A DNA stretch of 64,000 bases. It comes from Fidelibacterota bacterium (GTDB taxonomy: Bacteria > Fidelibacterota > UBA8477 > JABMPR01). Both the position numbers and the translations under genes were made by a program. Within the stretch, counting starts at the first letter, position 1; each line of letters starts with the position of its first letter. Under the pieces are notes generated by a model. It worked only from the letters and a program-made list of their open reading frames with translations, was not told the origin of the DNA and ran no database searches. The stretch covers positions 62,001-126,000 of the forward strand of contig JABIFX010000208.1 in NCBI GenBank assembly GCA_018650445.1. The letters run 5' to 3'. This document shows, in pieces, positions 26,443 through 34,309 of the stretch.

Positions 26443-26510
26443 CCTAAAGCTTTTTGCTGTCCAATTCAAAGGCTCCCTGTGAATCACGACGATGCCAGGG
26501 TGCATTGAAC
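26443..26510 (-). other. Second attC-like sequence, upstream of the HD-domain gene
   Basis: This stretch aligns with the site at 25777-25859: on the minus strand both run GATTCA, GGG, TGAATTGGA, AGC and then TTAGG in the same order. Its end boxes (GTTCAAT and TTTAGGG) match RYYYAAC and GTTRRRY less well. It overlaps the end of the saccharopine dehydrogenase-like gene. Confidence 0.4.
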
Positions 26511-27614
26511 CCCACGTGCTTCTAAATATTGCTCAACGCGTTTCCAACAGCCTTCCTCGGCGCCTACGAACTCAGGAGGACTGATCCCTGTTCGAGAATA
26601 ATGACCTTCAAGCACCAATCGGGTAACTGCTGTACAGGTATACCCCGTTGTTTTTGCCATTGAAAGCGTATCTGTGGTGGGATTGTATTCGTCACACATG
26701 TCGTAGGTGTATGTCACGGGCTTCCCGTCTTCCACACCAGAAATTATCAACCGCATGACAGTAAGATCAGCCACACCGGGCTCGTATTTCCACAGTGGGG
26801 AAAGCAAGGCTGCCGTCATATCTATGGGTCGCACAGCGGCGCCCTCTAACTGGATAGGGGTCATGTTGAGAAATCCGGTATCCTTGAAAATGCGCATGAA
26901 TTCCACGTGTCCGGGATAGCGCAGGGTCTTCTCAAACATATCCGGAATATCCATGGTGGAGATCAGCGTTCTGAGTCCATCAGAGTTGAGACAGGCCAGG
27001 GTGCCCACACCATCGATATCAATTGTTTTGGTTTCAGAGAGCATGGGTTTGACGAGAACTTTTCCCTGTTCAACCAGCCGGCCTGAGCCAGTGTACTCCT
27101 CCAGAACCTCGAGTACGGGAAAGGGAGACAGGTATTCTAAGGGTGTATCCCTCGACTTTGGAATACCACCAACGTAGCATTCATAGCGGTCAACTTTCAT
27201 TTTGCGGGTGTGATATCCCAGAATGATATTGGCCATACCTGGTACCACGCCGCAGTCCACCACAGCGGTGACGCCATGGGCCTGGGCCAGTTTATCCAGC
27301 CCGAAAGGGTCTTCCATGAAATACGAGATATCGACGATATTTTTACCGGCGCGAATGACCGTTTCGAGCATGCTGTAGCCTATGGAGTAGGGCACTGAAC
27401 CGATGACGATATCCGCATCAGCAATGGCACGAGTGACACCTTCCTGTGTGGAAAGGTCTGCGACACGGATCTGGATGGGATGTTCTTTTGCCAGATCTTC
27501 CAGGACCTGCTGGTTGACATCTACCGAGATGACCTCAAGGTCAGAATCCTGGCAAAGATCTATAGCCATGTGTCTTCCCACGGCTCCACAGCCCAGAATG
27601 ACGATTCTGCTCAA
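26484..27614 (-). CDS. Saccharopine dehydrogenase-family oxidoreductase (lysine 6-dehydrogenase-like)
   Basis: A 376-residue NAD(P)-dependent enzyme with the Rossmann start IVILGCGAVGRHMAIDL, an acidic strand end VISVDVN, and the GSVPYSIGYSMLETVIRAGKNIVDISYF block of the Sacchrp_dh_NADP family. CGVVPGMANIILGY and YVGGIPKS match the catalytic-domain region of lysine 6-dehydrogenase and related enzymes. The start is TTG at 27614 (SRIVIL follows). The end overlaps the attC-like stretch. The substrate (a lysine-derived or other amino compound) is inferred from family only. Confidence 0.85.
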   Translation of the reverse strand: MSRIVILGCGAVGRHMAIDLCQDSDLEVISVDVNQQVLEDLAKEHPIQIRVADLSTQEGVTRAIADADIVIGSVPYSIGYSMLETVIRAGKNIVDISYFMEDPFGLDKLAQAHGVTAVVDCGVVPGMANIILGYHTRKMKVDRYECYVGGIPKSRDTPLEYLSPFPVLEVLEEYTGSGRLVEQGKVLVKPMLSETKTIDIDGVGTLACLNSDGLRTLISTMDIPDMFEKTLRYPGHVEFMRIFKDTGFLNMTPIQLEGAAVRPIDMTAALLSPLWKYEPGVADLTVMRLIISGVEDGKPVTYTYDMCDEYNPTTDTLSMAKTTGYTCTAVTRLVLEGHYSRTGISPPEFVGAEEGCWKRVEQYLEARGVQCTLASS

Positions 27615-27639
27615 ATTGGTATCACTTTCTTTTTATGGC

Positions 27640-27835
27640 TGCATCCCGCCCACGGCAGTGACCGCCAGGCGGGACAAGTTTACCAGAACGTACCCTGAAC
27701 TTGTCGAAGTGCAAAGCTCACCGTCTTCCTGAGGCTCTCGAAGGAGGCGGGTGAAGCGTAGACTAGTGCTCGTCATCCTGAGGTCGACGTAGTCGAGAAC
27801 TCGAAGGACGACGTGCTGTCGAAGGGTCAATCTGG
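27640..27835. repeat. Cluster of short palindromic repeats
   Basis: The interval holds a CCCGCC-to-GGCGGG inverted pair (about 27646-27673), an AACTTGTCGAAG unit, TCTTCCTGAGG with CTCTCGAAGGA, and TCATCCTGAGG with CTCGAAGGACGACGTGCT. These are parts of the same units seen near recG and the GIY-YIG gene. No coding frame is convincing. It separates two minus-strand genes. Confidence 0.7.
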
Positions 27836-27858
27836 TTTTTACTAACCTGGTTACCCGA

Positions 27859-28458
27859 TTAGAAGTTATACCTGTAGGATAGACCCAGGGCTTTTCTTTC
27901 ATAATTCATATTCAGACCAAGATTATGTTTACTTGGTTCTCCTTCAGGGCTTGTCCATTTATAGGCATTCCAGGCGATAAGCGAAAAACCAACGATCTCT
28001 GCTCCGGCCATAATCATATAATGCGGGTCTGTTGATCCTCCACCCACAACAGCCAGGGTCATCAAACCGGCGGCGATCATATTTGCTCTACGATTGGCTT
28101 TATAGGGCAGCACTTTGGACAGGAAGACCATTGAAATGGGAATCTGATACATGACTGCGGCCGCTGTCATTAACTCGGCTTCTTTTCCATCTGCAAAATC
28201 AGTGTACTCATCCATGCCTTCCGGGATATACAGTGAGAGTACATCTGCAGCGATCATATTCAGGGTTACTGCTGTCCAGATTGTAGACAGTTTTGACTTT
28301 ACCATTGCATCATGATGAAGATTAAGCTCGGGGACAAATTCTGTTGTCGCGCTTGATTCTAAAAATGCTTCAGTTTGAGCTGGACCCTCTATTGTCTGTG
28401 GAAAAACAGCCACTACCATAGCAACGCACAGCATACATATTACCAACAATCTCTTCAT
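27859..28458 (-). CDS. Membrane protein of unknown function (DUF6326-like)
   Basis: The likely start at 28458 gives a signal-like N-terminus (MKRLLVICMLCVAMVVAVFP). An in-frame ATG at 28494 with AGGG upstream is an alternative. Four hydrophobic segments follow, including SKLSTIWTAVTLNMIAADVLSLYIP, which resembles DUF6326 proteins, and AAVMYQIPISMVFLSKVLPY. The last residues LGLNMNYERKALGLSYRYNF look like a terminal beta strand, an unusual end for a helical membrane protein. Function unknown. Confidence 0.7.
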   Translation of the reverse strand: MKRLLVICMLCVAMVVAVFPQTIEGPAQTEAFLESSATTEFVPELNLHHDAMVKSKLSTIWTAVTLNMIAADVLSLYIPEGMDEYTDFADGKEAELMTAAAVMYQIPISMVFLSKVLPYKANRRANMIAAGLMTLAVVGGGSTDPHYMIMAGAEIVGFSLIAWNAYKWTSPEGEPSKHNLGLNMNYERKALGLSYRYNF

Positions 28459-28545
28459 TGTAATACCCTTCAGGTTTTGTTTTCGATTTGACATTTCAAC
28501 CCTACAGCTTCTGCAGGCAAAATAAATATTTTCATTTTCCAGGTC

Positions 28546-28872
28546 TTATGCTCTGAGAAAAAAGATGAATGTAAACACAATAACTCCCAGTGTAAGTATA
28601 GCCACCCCGGCCAGGGTGGTCTTTTTCTTGTGCTTTTTTTCAGCATCGGTAAGCGGTCTTAGGCGGCCTTCTTTTTTATACTTGTTTTCAATGCCCTGAC
28701 CAATTGATAATCCAACTGCAACACCCAGCGCAGGACCGATTCCTATAAAGGCAAAATTACTTGTAATGATACTCAAGGGAATACCCAGACCGGCAAATAT
28801 GGCAATTCCGATACCCATCCACTTAGCAATTATTTGTCCTTCGGGGATCTTCAGGTCGTCATTTTTAGTCAT
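28546..28872 (-). CDS. Small membrane protein with glycine-rich segment
   Basis: ATG at 28872 is chosen because AGGAG lies 6 bases upstream; longer in-frame starts lack this. The 108-residue product has two N-terminal hydrophobic segments (WMGIGIAIFAGLGIPLSII and FAFIGIGPALGVAVGLSIG), a Lys-rich loop (KKHKKKTT) and a C-terminal helix (LAGVAILTLGVIVFTFIFFL). Plan and composition recall the 71-residue protein at 14342-14557. Function unknown. Confidence 0.72.
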   Translation of the reverse strand: MTKNDDLKIPEGQIIAKWMGIGIAIFAGLGIPLSIITSNFAFIGIGPALGVAVGLSIGQGIENKYKKEGRLRPLTDAEKKHKKKTTLAGVAILTLGVIVFTFIFFLRA

Positions 28873-29123
28873 GATATCTCCTGCTATTTTGAATGCTGCT
28901 AAAGTATACGTACACATAACGTGCCAGCCACAATTACTTCACCTGTTCGACAATAGGAAAATGTTGAGTTTACCCAGGTAAAGCCAGGGAGGCTTGTCTA
29001 TATCTAAACGAGGTAAAAGGGGTCGAACCCCATAGGGCGCACTCTGGTTATCTGTTTGCTAAGAGGTCGTAAGATGCACTATTACGTTGTACAGAGTCTC
29101 CTTCGGTTGAACCGAACGCAAAA

Positions 29124-30182
29124 TTAATTTTCCACCCAGGATTGCGTCTTGAGATCCATCCGGTATTTATATCGTCTCCGGCAGTGATCTCTCGTTTCTA
29201 AGTGACTATACTTCGGGTTTACTTTTTTCCATGACTGGCGGTGATCGATGAAATCGAGCCTCTGTTTTGGTATAATCTTTTGCATATGCTCTTTTAGTTT
29301 TTGATCTAGAATGATTGATGATTCATCATCGGGATTATCAACAGAGCAAACCGTAGCCTCTTTTTTATTCTCTATCCATTTTCTTAGATGGATGCCATCT
29401 ACAATCTCCGCTCTCGCTTGAAAGGACTCTCTATATCTATGTCCATTCACCATATAAATATCCCAACAACAAGCAGCGAGCGTTACAATCCTACTGCCAG
29501 GAGGGTGGGTAGGAGAAGGAGGAACTTCGATAGTCTCCCGCGGAGCTTTGTTTGCTTCTCTTTTTTCTCTACAAGTATCGCATTGAAAGTAGATAGGCAT
29601 ACCCTCAATGAGGAAACTTGATACAATCGATGAGGCTGGGATAACATTAGCATGTTCCCATGTACTCAGGTATTCTGATGCTTTTAGTTCTATAGTGGGA
29701 AGATTTAACTTTTGAAGATAGTCCCATTTCCCGGGTCCTATCCCATGGGTATGTGTAATTTCAATACACGCTATAGCCTCGCCTCCTTTAAGTAGTGCTA
29801 TATCTGGCCTGATATCGCCGAGAATGAATTCAGCTCTTACTTCATCCCATCCACTAATGATGAGTTTATCTCGTACACTTCCACAACGATCCTTACATGC
29901 TACTCTGTAGCTAAGCTTATCAACTTTTGATAATAGCTTCACTAGATTCATTTTCGTATTCAGATGCAAGGCAGTTTCACTGCACCAGCTCCCTGGCATA
30001 TGAGCATAATGAGCTGGATTGATCTTCCCTATTTTCATGATAACGTCTTCCTGACAACCAGGACATTGTACAACGGGACGATCCTTCGGCTTAATGCCCT
30101 CGAAAGCTATAACAGGTGTGATTTCTCCCTTGTGCAGCACCCATGCTGGGAGAGTTGAACGATCCCTCCCCATGATACTCAA
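29124..30182 (-). CDS. CoiA-like nuclease (competence protein CoiA family)
   Basis: The 352-residue protein starts with a zinc-finger-like module: Cys40-x2-Cys43, His58-x2-His61 (AHYAH), then WCSE and HLNTKMNLVKLL, an arrangement seen in CoiA-like proteins. The nuclease core is IRPDIALL (Asp127) followed by AIACIEITHTH (Glu141), a restriction-fold D...E-x-T version in which Thr replaces the usual Lys. Four more Cys (Cys-x2-Cys near 201, a CC pair near 235) may bind metal. It overlaps the HNH gene by ATGA and so is translationally coupled to it. CoiA acts in processing incoming DNA during competence. In this island a defence role is more likely, but inferred. Confidence 0.72.
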   Translation of the reverse strand: MSIMGRDRSTLPAWVLHKGEITPVIAFEGIKPKDRPVVQCPGCQEDVIMKIGKINPAHYAHMPGSWCSETALHLNTKMNLVKLLSKVDKLSYRVACKDRCGSVRDKLIISGWDEVRAEFILGDIRPDIALLKGGEAIACIEITHTHGIGPGKWDYLQKLNLPTIELKASEYLSTWEHANVIPASSIVSSFLIEGMPIYFQCDTCREKREANKAPRETIEVPPSPTHPPGSRIVTLAACCWDIYMVNGHRYRESFQARAEIVDGIHLRKWIENKKEATVCSVDNPDDESSIILDQKLKEHMQKIIPKQRLDFIDHRQSWKKVNPKYSHLETRDHCRRRYKYRMDLKTQSWVEN

Positions 30183-31000
30183 CTATTCGTCTTAATCGAT
30201 TTTTTAAGTTGAGCAATAGAGAGAGTGGTGTCTTTTCTTCTATGAATTATGGAATGACAATTTTCGCATAAAGGAATTAGGTCATTCTCGGCACTTACCT
30301 CCACCTCGCCCCCCCTCTTCGATATGGGTACTTTATGATGGATGTGAATGTATCCTTCTCCAATTTTACCATATACCGATTTAAAATCGAAGCCACATAC
30401 TTTGCATTTAGACCCATGAATTTCGATTGCTTTTTGTCGTAGCTTTGGCTTACGCTCATACCTAAATGTGAAATGTTTGGTTTTGCTTCCTTCTAGGGCC
30501 GATTCATGGCCTTGTGAGTCATGCCCACCAACGACTGGCGCATTTGTTTTTGAAGATCTTCCGATTTTTGGAATCTTCACATATTTGCTAGTCCCTATGA
30601 TTTTTTGATAGTTAGATTTTGTTAATTCCCGTACTCCATCTCTCCAATAATTAGATTTTCTATTTGTAGGAATAGACTCAAGATACTTATCGCCGACCTT
30701 GAAAATCACGGGATCTTTGAATTCTTGGTAGTCTAATATCTGAGCAAAGTACTCATTTTTCTTAGTTGAAGTATCTGGGAAAATTTCTCCAATGGTGCAA
30801 ATACCAAAATAATGTGGCTCAGTGGCTAACCGTTTGGTTTTATACGCAGTGTTTTTAAGTTTTCCTTTGTAGTATATAGCTTTTGCACCCGGTTTGAGAA
30901 GGTTGATATACTTACTAGGAAAATTATAGAGAAGACCTGTTTGGTCATCCCATTGTGATTCATCATTCTCAGTGATAATTATGTACATTGTCTCCCCCAT
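30179..31000 (-). CDS. EVE/PUA-like domain fused to an HNH endonuclease
   Basis: Residues about 5-140 resemble EVE-type (PUA-fold) domains: a FPSKYINLLKPGAKAIYYKG block, HYFGICTIGEI, EYFAQILDYQEF and a C-terminal NYQKII. EVE and related domains can read modified bases. Residues 190-258 are a zinc-HNH nuclease: Cys199-x2-Cys202, IHIHHKVP (His219-222), Asn239, Cys245-x2-Cys248, and His253. EVE-HNH proteins such as VcaM4I are modification-dependent endonucleases, so this is probably a type IV-like restriction enzyme. An internal ATG at 30988 is another possible start. The upstream NTPase gene ends 108 bases before it. Confidence 0.82.
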   Translation of the reverse strand: MGETMYIIITENDESQWDDQTGLLYNFPSKYINLLKPGAKAIYYKGKLKNTAYKTKRLATEPHYFGICTIGEIFPDTSTKKNEYFAQILDYQEFKDPVIFKVGDKYLESIPTNRKSNYWRDGVRELTKSNYQKIIGTSKYVKIPKIGRSSKTNAPVVGGHDSQGHESALEGSKTKHFTFRYERKPKLRQKAIEIHGSKCKVCGFDFKSVYGKIGEGYIHIHHKVPISKRGGEVEVSAENDLIPLCENCHSIIHRRKDTTLSIAQLKKSIKTNS

Positions 31001-31108
31001 TTCATGCTTGAATTAATGAGAATATTATTCTTCGGTTTTTGTGTCAGCTCTAAGTTTACCAGTCGTAGTTCCAGAGGAACGAAGACTGGCCTTTGTTAGA
31101 TGCAAATA

Positions 31109-33154
31109 TTAGCCTAAGAACGATTTAATTTGGCTTTCGACTCTTCTAGCCGATAGTCTGAATACTGCGAATTCCTCATCCATAATATCTTTTGCATGAG
31201 CATCAATTCGGAAAGTATTGATTGTCTGCATATCTGAGAGGAATTGATCCTTGTTTGGTCCAAATATATTCTTAAAACACTCCCAATTTTTAGAAAGAAT
31301 TTTAGACAAATCAGAAAAAAGTAGCCCCGATTTATTGCCACTCATAATTTCTCTTAAACTATAGCTAGCATTTTTTGTTTTTCTTGGGTTGCCCAATAAA
31401 GACAATACACCTGCTTTGGCAGTTGTTTCACCAACCTGAGCCAGTAACTGCATATTACATAATTTTCGTAGCTTTTCTTCTAAATCATTTCTACGCTCAG
31501 ATATTTCTGTTCTTTTTTGCTCAATCGTGAGATTTAGCCGTTTGTATTTTTCTTTTGAGCGCAAATATTTTTTGATAACCTCTATCCTAAAATCGAATCT
31601 TTGCTCAACCTCCTGCAAAACGCCATAACCAAGAAGATGGTTTGTGTATAAAGGACTTAACTCAGCAAATTCCTGAAAAGTTTTTAGATCCCCTCTAGAT
31701 ATCATTCGTAACATTTCGTATTCATCATTAAAATATTCTCGTAAGACACTTAGTATCATTTCAAGAAATTGACTATAATCACGGATAAAGGTTTCAACTG
31801 CCTTTGAATATCTTGTTTTATCAACTCTTACGGGACGTTCTACAGGTGCTGTTTTGTGAATTATGCTACATATGTGACGCATTAAGTATGGGTGCCCTCC
31901 ACAGTCGTCTGTCAATCGGCTGTAGATAATTTCATCAAATTTTAACCCCATTATTCTCCCCAACTTTCTCACCATTTCTCTAGTCTGGGGTACATCAAAT
32001 CCGGGTATATACTCTATTGGAACCTGAGCAAATAGTGGATTATCCACCCTTCCAATTGTCGGTAGCTCCACACATAGAGGATTTGTTCCTACCAACAGAT
32101 AGGAAAACAGATTTGTCGAGGATTGGAACAATGAGCGAATTGTTTGCCAGAATAGTACAAAATCTTGCCCATCTTTCCAGTGTTTGGTAGGTGATACAGT
32201 CGGAGTAATGTTCTCGACTTCATCGAAAATTATCATGATTTTCTTACTACCCAACTTGTGGGATATTTTAGTTAAGTATTTTTCAAAGAGGCTAGGAGCA
32301 TCCTTAGCCGTATACGAACTCATATCACCTATTCGCACTTTTGAATTATTTTGCTTGTTGATTGCATCTAGAACGAAATGTAGGGCAAAATGCCACCTGA
32401 GTTGATGAAACGCCGGAGTCTGGCAGTCAACAAATGCAGAAACACCTGATATCTTCAATAGTCCGCGCTGGACTCCAAAAATCACAGATGTTTTACCCGT
32501 TTTACGAAGACCAAAAAGACCAGATACTTGATTTGATCGATGTCGATTTACTAATGAATGAACTAGGTCAGTTCTTCCAAAGAAATATAAGTCCTTTCTC
32601 AGTGGACTTTCCGAAGCGAAAAGGTCCCTGGCATAGAAATGCTCGATAAATCTATTTCGAAAGAAATATGGACCTTTCTTTGTCTCGCAAAGTTCTTGAT
32701 AGGTAAATGGTACTACAATTTGAGCTTCTTGATCATTTTTAAGTAATTCTCGAAGCTTAATCACAATGCCCTCGTCCTTGCTAACAAGCATACTGCAAAT
32801 TCGTTCTATTCGAAGAGTTTGATGCAAATCTGCAGCAGCGGACAGGGCAGTTAATGAGCGTGGCTCAAATACCTCATAAGGGCTAAATATTAAAATGATT
32901 TCCCTATCCAAGTTGAACATTTCTTTGAATAGATCCGTTGGTTTCACTAAAACATAGCGATAGCGGCTGGTAGGACCGAGCTGGATTTCTTTCCCACCAT
33001 TGGTAACATACCAATCACGTCCAACCCGTTTGATTATCTTCTGTTCCTCGGGAGTGAAGTGAGTCATAACAAGCTGCGGATTTACACCAGGGTCTACCCT
33101 ACCTTGATTTCCATTTTCATCCATCATTTGATTCCTGTCTTCATTATTTTGCAT
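31109..33154 (-). CDS. STAND-type P-loop NTPase with C-terminal HEPN-like region
   Basis: A 681-residue protein. Residues 85-155 form an alpha/beta region of unknown type, followed by FIEHFYARDLFASESPLRKD and YFFGR, a link seen in conflict-type NTPases. The ATPase has Walker A GLRKTGKTS (215-223) and Walker B IMIIFDEVEN (Asp311, Glu312). A winged-helix-like stretch and a coiled coil (about 535-575) follow. The last 40 residues hold FRIDAHAKDI with Arg649-x3-His653, like the RNase motif of HEPN domains, though one residue shorter than Rx4-6H. A sensor-ATPase that releases an RNase toxin is inferred. GC is low (40 and 32 percent in the 60-base lines at 31141 and 31501). Confidence 0.78.
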   Translation of the reverse strand: MQNNEDRNQMMDENGNQGRVDPGVNPQLVMTHFTPEEQKIIKRVGRDWYVTNGGKEIQLGPTSRYRYVLVKPTDLFKEMFNLDREIILIFSPYEVFEPRSLTALSAAADLHQTLRIERICSMLVSKDEGIVIKLRELLKNDQEAQIVVPFTYQELCETKKGPYFFRNRFIEHFYARDLFASESPLRKDLYFFGRTDLVHSLVNRHRSNQVSGLFGLRKTGKTSVIFGVQRGLLKISGVSAFVDCQTPAFHQLRWHFALHFVLDAINKQNNSKVRIGDMSSYTAKDAPSLFEKYLTKISHKLGSKKIMIIFDEVENITPTVSPTKHWKDGQDFVLFWQTIRSLFQSSTNLFSYLLVGTNPLCVELPTIGRVDNPLFAQVPIEYIPGFDVPQTREMVRKLGRIMGLKFDEIIYSRLTDDCGGHPYLMRHICSIIHKTAPVERPVRVDKTRYSKAVETFIRDYSQFLEMILSVLREYFNDEYEMLRMISRGDLKTFQEFAELSPLYTNHLLGYGVLQEVEQRFDFRIEVIKKYLRSKEKYKRLNLTIEQKRTEISERRNDLEEKLRKLCNMQLLAQVGETTAKAGVLSLLGNPRKTKNASYSLREIMSGNKSGLLFSDLSKILSKNWECFKNIFGPNKDQFLSDMQTINTFRIDAHAKDIMDEEFAVFRLSARRVESQIKSFLG

Positions 33155-33453
33155 CTAACATAGATTTAGACAGCTCCGGCTCAGTCCGCCTGGGTGGTAA
33201 TATTGCATTATTGGACATCTATAATTGTACGACATGTCACCAACAGACAGGCTCAAACACTACGAAGCGATAGAGCCGTTGGGTCCTAGACAGACCAATC
33301 ATTAATGAAGTGTACATTCTGCTCCCCCACGAAGCTTTTAAATTTTGCTTGAATCTAGGTTTTTTGTCTATTTATACAAGCCCTCAAGCAGAGGCTTTCC
33401 CGGTTTGGGACTTACAATTCAGCTTCATCTGTGCCCTAATATGTGATTATTAG
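33155..33453. other. Intergenic stretch upstream of the NTPase gene
   Basis: About 300 bases with no gene seen. It must hold the promoter for the island. There is an imperfect hairpin at 33378-33397 (AAGCCCTC / GAGGCTT, one bulged C) that could end the next minus-strand gene's upstream transcript or belong to the island border. An ACAGGCTCA fragment near 33248 recalls the dispersed repeat family. Confidence 0.45.
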
Positions 33454-33933
33454 TTAGGGCATTAAATGATTTCCTATGAGGGGATAGGCCAGGCCCAGAT
33501 ATCCCCCCACAAAAGTCGGGATTTCATCTTTAACCACCCTCAGAGGAGTCTCATAGGTAAGGCCAGCCATGAAAAAGCCGCCATAGATTTTAGCCCTTAA
33601 TGAGCCCCCGGAATCTGAAAATGATTTACCAACTCCAACTCCAGCCCAGGCACCATTAAAATAAGTCAATTGCAGATCAGAGTAATAATAGGACAGCCCT
33701 AGCGAAAACGACTTCCTGAACCCAAAAGCAATACCTGGAAATAAATAGGGACCCACACCGGGATCACCAACCGATGACACAGCGACGCCATAAGACATCT
33801 GGGCACCCACTGTTTTATCCGTTCCAAAGTGAACCCCGAAACCGATATACCCACCAGGGTATTCTGCGTAAACTTGTGTCCAGCCACACATAAAAAGTAA
33901 TGTAACAAAGTATAGCTTGATTCGTCGATTCAT
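33454..33933 (-). CDS. Exported beta-rich protein of unknown function
   Basis: The N-terminus (MNRRIKLYFVTLLFMCGWTQVYA) is a signal peptide cleaved after Ala23. The rest, about 136 residues, is Gly-, Tyr- and Phe-rich with alternating strands (GYIGFGVHFG, FSLGLSYYYSDLQLTYF, WAGVGVGKSF, KIYGGFFMAGLTYETPL), typical of small outer-membrane beta barrels. No domain recognised. It stands between the defence-like island and a repeat cluster. Confidence 0.7.
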   Translation of the reverse strand: MNRRIKLYFVTLLFMCGWTQVYAEYPGGYIGFGVHFGTDKTVGAQMSYGVAVSSVGDPGVGPYLFPGIAFGFRKSFSLGLSYYYSDLQLTYFNGAWAGVGVGKSFSDSGGSLRAKIYGGFFMAGLTYETPLRVVKDEIPTFVGGYLGLAYPLIGNHLMP

Positions 33934-34051
33934 GATGTCTCTGCCTTATATGAATAACGTTTTCTATGTTTATTCCAACCTCGGAAACACAGTAATCTAG
34001 CGTTTTAGCTTATTTTTTACAAGGACGTATCCCCCTTGGAGTTCTCGTCTG

Positions 34052-34197
34052 TTGTCCTTCGCACATCGCACTTCGACAAGCTCAGTGTGACACCTCAGGA
34101 TGACGCGCTCCAGTCTACGCTCTGCCCGCCTCCTTCGAGACTGCCCTTCGGGCACCTCAGGAAGACGTGCTCAGTGTGACACCCCAGGAAGACGAAC
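34052..34197. repeat. Palindromic repeat cluster upstream of recG
   Basis: The cluster contains CTTCGACAAGCTCAGTGTGA, CACCTCAGGATGACG, CCTTCGAGACTGCCC, then CTTCGGGCACCTCAGGAAGA and CGTGCTCAGTGTGACACC. The middle part equals the inner half of repeat B at 36616-36740 and 38538-38606. CTGCCCTTCGGGCA is a small hairpin by itself. The remaining bases of the 33934-34309 gap show no gene. Confidence 0.8.
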
Positions 34198-34309
34198 CTT
34201 AGGCAAATTTCAAGCCTGCCCATCGAAGCTACTTTGCCGTTGAAAAAAATTTTAAAAAGTTAGCGTAGATGGGTTTCGAAAGACCTGCCTCCGCTTAAAT
34301 TGATTTTCT

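Noticed and set aside
29019-29031. GGGGTTCGACCCC (minus strand), like the T-arm of a tRNA or tmRNA near the island edge
   Set aside because: The stem leaves a 5-base loop and not 7, and no acceptor, anticodon or other arm could be built around it.
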